From UBA1351 sp964627665 (GTDB lineage: Bacteria > Bacillota > Clostridia > Lachnospirales > Vallitaleaceae): a stretch of DNA of 46,180 nucleotides. Positions 8,858 through 15,808 of the stretch are shown here, piece after piece. Each line of letters opens with the position of its first letter. Position 1 is the stretch's first letter. The translations under genes and the position numbers were made by a program. The notes under the pieces were generated by a model. That model was not told the DNA's origin, searched no databases, and saw only the letters and a list, made by a program, of their open reading frames with translations. The stretch is from NCBI GenBank assembly GCA_964627665.1, contig CAZVKG010000024.1:1-46180 (forward strand). The letters are read 5' to 3'.

Positions 8858-10255
8858 TCAAAATACAGAGCTTATATCATCAAAAAGAATAGCTTCGATC
8901 TCAATAGAACCGCTTCCTTCATATCGTAAATACAGGGGATGCTTACCCTTTAGCCTAAATTGCGCCGGTAAGCTTATTGTCCATTCTTGTTTTGCCCTAA
9001 TCGGGATAAAGGCATCAGAAAACAATTGAATACGTCCTTCTCCGGTTCCGCGATAGCTTACTGAACAGCTCGTATTTCCTGAAAAATCAAAATATTTGAA
9101 CCCAATGATTGTATCCTTTGTTATATTGGTAATGTAATGTTTTAAATCTTCATGAGAAATATAGGGATAATCCCATGTTGGTTTTTTCCTCAATAGATTG
9201 GGCATCTTTCCATTGGTTAATGTTGAACATATCGCCGCACTATATCGCCCCTTTGGATTAAGGGGTTTTCTGTTTAGGCCACAGGAAGTAATCTCAACGT
9301 GCTCAATCTTACCCTCTTTATCAATAATGATGGGCTCTGCACAAGCTTGGCGACTAAATTGATGTCCATGGGTATGCCGATGGTAAAATACATACCATTG
9401 ATTGTTAATGCATTCAATACCACCATGATTATTACCAACAAGCGCCACCTTGTTCTCTTCCATACGGCCTTTATATCCAATATCACCATTAGAAACAATC
9501 GTCCCTTGATATACAAAACCTTTGTCCGGATAGGCACTTATTGCATAGCATAATTCATGAGAGAGTACGGATGAGTATATCAAATAAAATAGACTATCGA
9601 TTTTACGAATAGACGGCGCTTCAAAATATTCGTGCCCTTCAAATCCTGTTCCTTGGCTATATGCTTCACTCGGTAAGACAATTTTAGGCCCCTGCTTTAC
9701 TGTTAGCATATCTTGTTCTAATTCTATAAAGCTACAGCCAAGGATTTTGTCTCGACTAGGAAACCCGGGAATATTAATATTCGTCGGCGAAAATCCATAA
9801 TATACATAAACTTTTCCATCGTCATGGAGTACAGCCGGATCAAAGGGAAAATTTTCCTCTAAAAATTGGCCCGAAGGATAGCTAACATACCCTAAAAACT
9901 CATATGTTCCACTCGGCGCATCTGATACCGCAACTGAGATTTTACTCAATCCGTTCAAGCAGTAGTAGAGATAAAACCGTCCATCCGGTCCTTGGCAAAC
10001 ATCCGGTGCATAGAGCATCATTTTACCCTCTGCATTTGCGGGGTCTTGTTCTTTTTTATAAATAACGCCTTCGTAGGTCCACTGGGTTAAATCATCAACG
10101 GACGCCGAGTAAGCCACGTAATCAAGCAGGCAAAAGGCCTCTCCGTTCTCCTTATCATGAGACCCAAATACATACACACGATCGCCAAACACATGGGGTT
10201 CTCCATCCGGAATATATTCATTTAACGGTAAATATGGATTCACAATTTGTTTCAT
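8858..10255 (-). CDS. GH43 glycosidase with C-terminal CBM6-like domain
   Basis: 465 residues from ATG 10255, chosen because GAGAGGA lies 6 bases upstream; the frame continues to 10306 without a site and across the promoter. Expected GH43 residues are Asp17 (IPDGEPHVF, base), the Asp of FPFDPAVLHDDG, and the Glu of YFEAPSIRK (acid). This family is typically annotated arabinofuranosidase or beta-xylosidase. The last ~110 residues (GFKYFDFSGNTSC, then LYLRYEGSGSIEIEAILFD) resemble a CBM6-type carbohydrate-binding module. No signal peptide. It heads a transcription unit with its own promoter, continuing into the ParA and ParB-like genes, which is an odd pairing. Confidence 0.9.
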   Translation of the reverse strand: MKQIVNPYLPLNEYIPDGEPHVFGDRVYVFGSHDKENGEAFCLLDYVAYSASVDDLTQWTYEGVIYKKEQDPANAEGKMMLYAPDVCQGPDGRFYLYYCLNGLSKISVAVSDAPSGTYEFLGYVSYPSGQFLEENFPFDPAVLHDDGKVYVYYGFSPTNINIPGFPSRDKILGCSFIELEQDMLTVKQGPKIVLPSEAYSQGTGFEGHEYFEAPSIRKIDSLFYLIYSSVLSHELCYAISAYPDKGFVYQGTIVSNGDIGYKGRMEENKVALVGNNHGGIECINNQWYVFYHRHTHGHQFSRQACAEPIIIDKEGKIEHVEITSCGLNRKPLNPKGRYSAAICSTLTNGKMPNLLRKKPTWDYPYISHEDLKHYITNITKDTIIGFKYFDFSGNTSCSVSYRGTGEGRIQLFSDAFIPIRAKQEWTISLPAQFRLKGKHPLYLRYEGSGSIEIEAILFDDISSVF

Positions 10256-10289
10256 AGCATATCCTCTCTTAATAGAATTCGTTATATCT

Positions 10290-10318
10290 ATTTTAAGTGA
10301 ACCCACTTACTATTACAA
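10290..10318 (-). promoter_or_regulatory. Promoter of the GH43-ParA-ParB unit
   Basis: On the minus strand, TTGTAA (10318-10313), exactly 17 bases, then TAAAAT (10295-10290). The start point would fall near 10283, 28 bases before the GH43 ATG, which rules out the longer upstream start. Confidence 0.6.
10295..10308. promoter_or_regulatory. Candidate operator inside the GH43 promoter spacer
   Basis: Inverted repeat AAGTG / CACTT with 4 bases between, lying between the -35 and -10 boxes. A protein bound here would block polymerase. The regulator is not identified. Confidence 0.35.
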
Positions 10319-10367
10319 GCCTTATGTTTGAATATAAATTTTATGAAATTAGCATAGTCACGACTAT

Positions 10368-10383
10368 TATAGTTACAACTATA
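10368..10383. promoter_or_regulatory. Perfect inverted repeat upstream of the ATPase promoter
   Basis: TATAGTT / AACTATA separated by two bases, ending 6 bases before the -35 box at 10390. Related ACTAT elements occur nearby (10363-10368 and 10393-10398). It is a plausible protein-binding site for the divergent region. Confidence 0.4.
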
Positions 10384-10389
10384 CTAATC

Positions 10390-10418
10390 TTGACTATATT
10401 ATCCGACTATGCTATATT
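10390..10418 (+). promoter_or_regulatory. Promoter of the DUF234-type ATPase gene
   Basis: TTGACT (10390-10395), 17 bases, TATATT (10413-10418). A start point near 10425 lies downstream of the first in-frame ATG (10419), supporting translation from 10446. Confidence 0.65.
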
Positions 10419-10445
10419 ATGAATATACGAATGGAGGTTGATGAA

Positions 10446-11843
10446 ATGTTTATTGGCAGAACGAATGAACTTACATATTTAAATGAAAAATATTCAAGTT
10501 CACAGAGCGAGTTCATTGTATTATACGGAAGACGTCGTATAGGTAAAACTGAGTTACTCAAAGAATTTGTTCATGATAAAAAACATATTTTTTATGTAGG
10601 AAATCAGATTACCGATTTTATGCAGCTCAAACGAATTACACCGCTAATCACAAAACATTTTAATCAAAAAATATACAGCGATAGCTTTGACGGATGGGAA
10701 AATCTATTTATATATATCAGTGAACAGTTATCCCCTCACGAAAAAACGGTTCTAGTATTTGATGAGTTTCCATATATGGTTGAAGCCAATACAGGCATCC
10801 CATCTATCCTTCAATCTAGCTGGGATCATATACTCAAAGACAAAAATATTATGCTCATCATCTGCGGTTCCTCCATGAGCTTTATGGAAAAAGATATCTT
10901 AAGCGAGAAAAACCCCTTATATGGAAGAACTACCGGTGTTTTAAAACTAAATGAAATGGATTTTCTATCTGCTAGGGGATTTATGCCCGGCTTGACAATC
11001 AATGAACAAGTTGCCTATTACAGCATTTTTAGCGGTGTTCCTTATTATTTAAGTTTAATTAATAGCCATTTAACACTACAAGAAAATGTGGTCGCAAATA
11101 TAATGGCTAACGGCTCCGTTCTGTTTAATGAGCCCGAATTTCTTCTTAAACAAGAACTTCGAGAAGTCAATGTATATAATGCCATTATCTCTACCATTGC
11201 TTTGGGAAAAACAAAGTCCAATGAGATTTCACAATTAACCGGTGTGGACAAAAACAAGTTACCCTATTATCTTAATAGCCTCATCAATCTCGGCATCATA
11301 AAAAAAGAATTTCCAAGCACAATTAAAACAAAAGAATTAACTAAGTCTCGTGCCGGAATATATATTTTAAATAGTAGCTTTTTCAAATTTTATTATCGCT
11401 TTATCTATTCCTATATTTCAGAACTTATGGATGGAAACATAGACATTCTATATGAAGATCTTATTGAGCCACAATTGTCAGAATTTATAGGACACACCTT
11501 TGAGGATATTGCGATTTCGTATCTTCGTTCGATTAATGGAACCAACACATTACCTCTTCGCTTCATTAAGATTGGAAGATGGTGGAACAAAGGCACTGAG
11601 ATTGATATTGTCGGTTATGATTTAAAGAATAACTATGTATTTTGTGAATGCAAATGGAGAAATGAAAAAATGGGAATGAACGTTTTGAAGCAACTACAAG
11701 AAAAAAGCCTCAGCGTAACGCACCATACATCGCAAAAATATTATGTGCTTTTTTCCAAATCAGGCTTTACTAAAGAATTAGAAGACCTGGCCAAACTCGA
11801 CTCAGATCTTCTTCTCTTTGATTTTTCAACATTATTTAAATGA
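10446..11843 (+). CDS. ATPase of the ATPase_2/DUF234 family
   Basis: 465 residues from ATG 10446, preceded by GGAGG at 8 bases. The N-terminal AAA-like domain begins FIGRTNEL and has Walker A GRRRIGKT, Walker B VLVFDEFPYM and sensor IICGSSMSFM. A winged-helix follows at about 250-290 (TKSNEISQLTGVDKNKLPYY). The C-terminal DUF234 domain carries a PD-(D/E)XK-like core, GTEIDIV followed by FCECKWR, as in restriction-like nuclease folds. The family is common in archaea and anaerobes and its role is largely unknown. It stands alone on the plus strand and converges on the radical SAM gene with only 6 bp between stops. Nuclease activity is inference from the motif. Confidence 0.85.
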   Translation: MFIGRTNELTYLNEKYSSSQSEFIVLYGRRRIGKTELLKEFVHDKKHIFYVGNQITDFMQLKRITPLITKHFNQKIYSDSFDGWENLFIYISEQLSPHEKTVLVFDEFPYMVEANTGIPSILQSSWDHILKDKNIMLIICGSSMSFMEKDILSEKNPLYGRTTGVLKLNEMDFLSARGFMPGLTINEQVAYYSIFSGVPYYLSLINSHLTLQENVVANIMANGSVLFNEPEFLLKQELREVNVYNAIISTIALGKTKSNEISQLTGVDKNKLPYYLNSLINLGIIKKEFPSTIKTKELTKSRAGIYILNSSFFKFYYRFIYSYISELMDGNIDILYEDLIEPQLSEFIGHTFEDIAISYLRSINGTNTLPLRFIKIGRWWNKGTEIDIVGYDLKNNYVFCECKWRNEKMGMNVLKQLQEKSLSVTHHTSQKYYVLFSKSGFTKELEDLAKLDSDLLLFDFSTLFK

Positions 11844-11849
11844 GTTATT

Positions 11850-12923
11850 CTATTCTTTTATATTGGGTAATTGTGTTTTTTCACCTCGATGATTCATCAG
11901 TGTATAGTTTTCATCGTCTTTGTCAACGAAGTAATAATTTGGCATTAATGGAACCTTTCCAATATTGGTTGCCACAACATACATAGGTTGGGCTAGCCCT
12001 GTCGTATGACCTCTTAGTGCATCTCGAATCAATTCTGCACCTTTTTCAACTGGTGTTCTAAAATGGTCAATTCCCGGTGTTGGCTCACAATAAAAGACGT
12101 AGTAAGGTTTAATTCGAATGGATAGTAATTTTTGATGCAATCGTTTAAACGTATCTATATCATCGTTGATTCCTTTTAAAAGTACTGCTTGGTTACCGAC
12201 ATTAATTCCGCATTCCATCAGCTTATACACTGCTTTTGCTGTTTCTTCAGTAATTTCTTTGGGATGATTACATTGTGTATTAATCCAAATAGGTACTCTA
12301 TGGTATCCTTTTAATACATTCATTAAGTCTTCGGTAATTCTTTGCGGCATGACAATCGGCGTCCGCGTACCAAATCGAATCATTTCCACGTGTTCAATCT
12401 TTCTTAATTCTGAAATAATGTATGCAATTTTCTCATCACTTAGTAAAAACGGGTCACCACCGGTAACAAGAATATCTCTGACTTCATCATGTTCCTTGAT
12501 CCATTTGATACCTTCGTCGACATCAAAGCGAAGGGATAGGTCTTGATCAACAACTAATTCTTTTCTAAAACAATGCCGACAATAAATACCGCATACGTCA
12601 ATAACCGTAAATGCAACCCGGTCTTTATATTGCCTTGCTATACAATCCGGTCGCGATTCTTCCGTGTCCCTGTTTTCTTTCCATACTAAATAATTATCCA
12701 GTCCATAGACATTCTTGTTCTCTTCTAATGAGGGAATCACTTGCCTCCGTATTGGGCAATTTGGATCGTCCGCATCCATCAGCGATGCAAAATAAGGTGT
12801 TGTCCCCCATTTTGTATTTAGCGTCAATATCGCTTCGCGTTCATCATCCGTAATGTTGATGTACTTTTCCAGTTCTTCAAGGGTATTAACAAAATTGTTT
12901 AATTGCTTTTCCCATTCTTTCAT
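11850..12923 (-). CDS. KamA-family radical SAM aminomutase-like protein
   Basis: 357 residues. The radical SAM motif is CGIYCRHC (CxxxCxxC for the 4Fe-4S cluster). It is followed by TGGDPFLLS, which binds S-adenosylmethionine, and a C-terminal IGKVPLMPNY whose Lys matches the PLP-binding lysine of lysine 2,3-aminomutase. At about 357 residues it lacks the long C-terminal region of clostridial lysine 2,3-aminomutase (about 416). Compared with my recollection of that enzyme, the first lysine-binding Asp (QCDLSLG) is Glu here (YCEPTPG) and the second is absent. The substrate is therefore uncertain: lysine, glutamate or another amine are possible. It lies alone behind a structured leader with a terminator, so expression is probably controlled by premature termination. 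Confidence 0.85.
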   Translation of the reverse strand: MKEWEKQLNNFVNTLEELEKYINITDDEREAILTLNTKWGTTPYFASLMDADDPNCPIRRQVIPSLEENKNVYGLDNYLVWKENRDTEESRPDCIARQYKDRVAFTVIDVCGIYCRHCFRKELVVDQDLSLRFDVDEGIKWIKEHDEVRDILVTGGDPFLLSDEKIAYIISELRKIEHVEMIRFGTRTPIVMPQRITEDLMNVLKGYHRVPIWINTQCNHPKEITEETAKAVYKLMECGINVGNQAVLLKGINDDIDTFKRLHQKLLSIRIKPYYVFYCEPTPGIDHFRTPVEKGAELIRDALRGHTTGLAQPMYVVATNIGKVPLMPNYYFVDKDDENYTLMNHRGEKTQLPNIKE

Positions 12924-12940
12924 ATTTTCCTCTCTTTCTT

Positions 12941-12980
12941 AAAAAAAAGCGCCCTAACTCAATTAAGAGTTAGAGCGCTT
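12941..12980 (-). terminator. Intrinsic terminator in the leader of the radical SAM gene
   Basis: Minus-strand 14-bp stem (AAGCGCTCTAACTC / GAGTTAGGGCGCTT, one G-U pair), 6-base loop, then eight T. The imperfect position pairs only as G-U on the minus strand and would be A-C on plus, which fixes the direction. It ends 17 bases before the radical SAM ATG, so it must be bypassed for expression. Confidence 0.85.
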
Positions 12981-13133
12981 AAACTTCGCATATGCTCGAA
13001 TTATACAACAATTGTCGTATAGGTCATGACCTTATGTCCTGACCAAGCCCCAGTTCTATTACTGCTCTGATTTTTCACTCACATTTTCTTCATACAATAA
13101 ATACTCATGCAGCTACTTTACCACTACTTCGCG
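12941..13133 (-). ncRNA. Structured leader or small RNA, about 190 nt, unassigned class
   Basis: A strong promoter (13140-13168) and the terminator at 12941-12980 bound a gene-free transcript of about 190 nt. On the minus strand it contains a hairpin at 13022-13044 (GGTCAGGAC / GTCATGACC), another at 13002-13021 (TATACGAC / GTTGTATA, with a wobble pair only on this strand), and then the terminator. A GAGTA segment (about 13102-13106) resembles loop-E elements. I could not match it to the conserved cores of T-box, lysine, SAM, TPP, cobalamin, glycine or 6S RNAs. It is either a cis-acting attenuator for the radical SAM gene or a free small RNA with occasional read-through. Confidence 0.55.
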
Positions 13134-13139
13134 ACAACA

Positions 13140-13168
13140 ATTTTATCATATATACAAAAGTATGTCAA
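13140..13168 (-). promoter_or_regulatory. Strong promoter of the structured leader RNA
   Basis: On the minus strand, consensus TTGACA (13168-13163), 17 bases, TAAAAT (13145-13140). It lies only 8 bases beyond the stop of the 61-residue gene, so the leader and radical SAM gene form their own unit. Confidence 0.7.
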
Positions 13169-13175
13169 AACTATT

Positions 13176-13361
13176 TTACTTTTTCTTTTTATTTAACCAT
13201 TTGTCTTCTTGTCTTTTGAACCAAGACATACCTCGATAATTATAACTATCGGGATCTCCCATTAATTCATCTGCATCTTTTGTAGAATAACCACCTAAAA
13301 CAGGAAAATACTTATAAATAAACTCAATACCATGTTTAAAAAATCGTCCTATTTTTTTCAT
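13176..13361 (-). CDS. Small basic protein of 61 residues, unknown function
   Basis: Starts at ATG 13361 with AGGAGG 6 bases upstream, so it is very likely translated. The sequence has an amphipathic, aromatic N-terminal half (FFKHGIEFIYKYFPVLGGY) and a Lys-rich end (WLNKKKK). There is no clear membrane segment, signal peptide or recognised domain. It lies 37 bp downstream of the sensor kinase gene and probably belongs to that operon. A role at the membrane surface or in signalling is only a guess from position. Confidence 0.65.
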   Translation of the reverse strand: MKKIGRFFKHGIEFIYKYFPVLGGYSTKDADELMGDPDSYNYRGMSWFKRQEDKWLNKKKK

Positions 13362-13398
13362 AATCTTCCTCCTAAAAATAACAACAATTCCATTATAA

Positions 13399-14637
13399 TC
13401 ATTTGTTAATGGGGAGAAGTATGATTAAAGATATACCTCTATCCACATGTGTTCCTCTGATGATTCCTTGGTGGGCTTGAATTATTTCTTTTACTACATA
13501 TAATCCAAGACCGACGCCAGGTATTACCTTGTTTCCCTTATAAAATTTGTTAAACATCTTATCAACTTCATCTGCCGTCATTTCAGTTCCATGATCACGA
13601 TACTTAATCACATAATATTCGTTTTCATCCGACAAATCAATTTCAATCTTTACAAGATTTTCGCCACTAAATTTAATGCTGTTTTGTATTAAGTTATGAA
13701 AAACTTGTTTCATTCTGTCCATATCAAATTTCAACTTATATTCCCTTTGAGAATAGCTAACTTTAATATCAAATTTCTGATACGTATTAACCATATTCAA
13801 AAGAAAATCTTTCAAGTCATTCTCTTGCATTATTATTTTTAAACTCTTTTGATTATATTTATTAAAATCTATTAAGTCAGTAATGAGTAATTCCAATCTT
13901 TTCATCTCTGAATTAATAATTTGAATACCTTGATTAAAGGTATCTTCATCTGCGTCTTTTTTACCAACAATTTCAATCCATCCTCTAATACTTGTTAAAG
14001 GTGTTCTAAGTTCATGACTAATCATACTGATAAATTCTTTTTTTAGCTTCTCATCTGAATTTCCCCTTTCAATCAATTCATTATACTTTATGAATAAACG
14101 TTCCATATCCGCCTCTAAATTTTCACATGTAACCTTTTCTCCATTCAAAACACCTTTTTCTAAAATACTAATGGGCTTCGATATGCTCTCTGATAACAAT
14201 ATGGTAAATAGAAGCCCTAGTACAAAAATTAATGCCAATCTATATATGAGTTTATGTATCAAGCTCTTCTCAAACTCATATATATAACTCAAATCGCTAA
14301 CAACCACTAATTCTTTGCCGTCTTTTAACACTGCACGATTTACATAGAAGTCCGTATTAACATAGTCTAAAGGATATAAATATCTATCAGAATATTCTAC
14401 TATTTCATCCTCTTTTCTTATTTCATAATAAATCTTGCTATTATCTAAAATATTTTTATAATAATCATTATTTGAAATATAAAGCTTTGCTCCATCTTCC
14501 ATAATTGATGCAACATTTCCTCGTGCGGTTTCAGAATAATTGGATCTAATTAAACGGAAGTTGCCTACTCCAAATAAAATTAAAATCACTATATAAAGTA
14601 TCCCGAAATAAAATGAAACTAAACTAAAAACTTTCAT
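13399..14637 (-). CDS. Membrane sensor histidine kinase
   Basis: 412 residues. Membrane segments at about 5-27 and 128-152 flank an extracellular sensor domain of about 100 residues. The HisKA box is SMISHELRTPLTS with the phospho-accepting His. The ATPase domain has an N box (FHNLIQNSIKFS) and a G2 box (PGVGLGLYVV); the G1 box reads DHGTEM, where the second Gly is Glu. It should autophosphorylate and pass phosphate to the PhoB-type regulator whose gene ends directly before it. The upstream small membrane protein may be part of sensing. The signal is unknown. Confidence 0.9.
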   Translation of the reverse strand: MKVFSLVSFYFGILYIVILILFGVGNFRLIRSNYSETARGNVASIMEDGAKLYISNNDYYKNILDNSKIYYEIRKEDEIVEYSDRYLYPLDYVNTDFYVNRAVLKDGKELVVVSDLSYIYEFEKSLIHKLIYRLALIFVLGLLFTILLSESISKPISILEKGVLNGEKVTCENLEADMERLFIKYNELIERGNSDEKLKKEFISMISHELRTPLTSIRGWIEIVGKKDADEDTFNQGIQIINSEMKRLELLITDLIDFNKYNQKSLKIIMQENDLKDFLLNMVNTYQKFDIKVSYSQREYKLKFDMDRMKQVFHNLIQNSIKFSGENLVKIEIDLSDENEYYVIKYRDHGTEMTADEVDKMFNKFYKGNKVIPGVGLGLYVVKEIIQAHQGIIRGTHVDRGISLIILLPINK

Positions 14638-15312
14638 CTATATCTCCCATTTATATCCAAATCCCCAAACTGTTTTTATATAGGCTTCTTTATCACTACC
14701 TAATTTATGTCTTAACCTATTAATGTTAACATTAACGATTTGTAAGTCCCCAACATAATCTTTACCCCAAATCAAGTCAGCAATTTCATTTTTCGTAAAA
14801 ATCTTTTCATTGTTTATAAAAAACATCTGAAAAAGTTTGAATTCTGTTGGGGTTAAAATAACATTTACTCCAGATTTTGTTATTGACTTATTATTCAAAT
14901 CCAAGATAAATGGCTCTCTTACAATACTATTTAGCGATTGCTTTTTATCACTTTGATAGCGTTCCATTCTAACCATTAATTCCCCAATACCAAAAGGCTT
15001 TTTGACATAATCGTCACAACCAGCCTTAAACCCCTCAACAACATCATCATCTTCGGTTAAAGCTGTTAGCACCAAAATCGGAATAGTAGAATTGCTAATT
15101 CTAACATATTTAATAAACTCAATCCCATTTCCGTCAGGTAGCATTAAATCAACCAGTAACATATCATATGTATGGTCATAAACATTCATAGCCTCTTTAA
15201 CTGTTTTTGCAATAACCACTTCATAAGAAGCCCTAGTTAATTGGATATGAATAAACGAACTAATCCCATCTTCATCCTCTAATAATAATATCTTTAGATT
15301 CAAGTTCATCAC
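14638..15312 (-). CDS. OmpR/PhoB-type response regulator
   Basis: 224 residues. The receiver domain has the acidic pocket LLEDEDG, the phospho-accepting Asp in MLLVDLMLPDGNG, the Thr of VLTALT and the Lys of VKKPF. The C-terminal winged helix (about 130-224) contains LTPTEFKLFQMFF and VNINRLRHKLG, typical of OmpR/PhoB DNA-binding domains. It is the partner of the kinase encoded next. Its start overlaps the stop of the upstream small membrane protein by 4 bp. No target site could be recognised, though autoregulation is common in such operons. Confidence 0.92.
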   Translation of the reverse strand: MMNLNLKILLLEDEDGISSFIHIQLTRASYEVVIAKTVKEAMNVYDHTYDMLLVDLMLPDGNGIEFIKYVRISNSTIPILVLTALTEDDDVVEGFKAGCDDYVKKPFGIGELMVRMERYQSDKKQSLNSIVREPFILDLNNKSITKSGVNVILTPTEFKLFQMFFINNEKIFTKNEIADLIWGKDYVGDLQIVNVNINRLRHKLGSDKEAYIKTVWGFGYKWEI

Positions 15313-15716
15313 CTATCTATACTATTTTTTATTAGTAATTTCAGTGTGTTTTTTTCAAAATTTGCTTGAGTTACATTGCCGGAATAATTATATTGGTCAA
15401 GAATACCCTTTTGATGATGAAATAAAGTAACTTCACCTTCCTCTTCGTTTTCCTGAATGAACATAATATTATCGTCTTGTAAATAAGCCTTTTCTCCATT
15501 GATATTTACAAGATAATATCCTTGCTTAATAGGCAAAATAATTGTATCTTCACGAATAGGTTGGACCGCTATATCATCATTATTTGTTGTATATGCCGTC
15601 ATAAAAAAATCACCGGATAAAAAGAGAAATGTTAAGATAACAATAAAATCCACAACTTCTTTACGAGTTCTTTTCAATTTATTTGAATTACTGTTTAATA
15701 TAACTTTATGATTCAT
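15309..15716 (-). CDS. Small single-pass membrane protein of the sensor cassette
   Basis: 135 residues from ATG 15716, which has GGAG at 6 bases. The frame reaches 15746, but the promoter -10 box overlaps that codon. A basic N-terminus (KLKRTRKE) is followed by one membrane helix at about residues 20-40 (VVDFIVILTFLFLSGDFFM), then a short extracytoplasmic domain with repeated beta-like segments (YYLVNINGEKAYLQDDNIMF, VTLFHHQKG). No known family was recognised. It is translationally coupled to the response regulator, so it probably acts as an accessory sensor or input protein for the kinase. Confidence 0.7.
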   Translation of the reverse strand: MNHKVILNSNSNKLKRTRKEVVDFIVILTFLFLSGDFFMTAYTTNNDDIAVQPIREDTIILPIKQGYYLVNINGEKAYLQDDNIMFIQENEEEGEVTLFHHQKGILDQYNYSGNVTQANFEKNTLKLLIKNSIDR

Positions 15717-15744
15717 TATTTTCTCCATTCGTTTTATTAAATTC

Positions 15745-15753
15745 ATTATACCA
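15745..15753 (-). promoter_or_regulatory. Extended -10 promoter of the sensor cassette
   Basis: TGG directly followed by TATAAT on the minus strand (15753-15745), with no good -35 box. The predicted start point near 15738 excludes translation from 15746 and supports ATG 15716. Confidence 0.5.
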
Positions 15754-15808
15754 AAACACTTTGCTCATTGGATAACAAAAAAATAACAATATCAAAAAGT
15801 CATTTTAT

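Noticed and set aside
10419..10445. Translation start of the DUF234-type ATPase at the first in-frame ATG
   Set aside because: That ATG abuts the -10 box and lies before the expected transcript start; GGAGG points to 10446.
12941..13133. Lysine riboswitch or T-box leader for the radical SAM gene
   Set aside because: A GAGTA segment and a GAAGTAGT stretch look suggestive, but the AGAGGTGC and GCCGAAG cores of the lysine riboswitch and the TGGNACCGCG core of T-boxes are absent.
12941..13133. 6S RNA
   Set aside because: Length and bounds fit, but the sequence does not fold into one long rod with a central bubble; it shows separate local hairpins.
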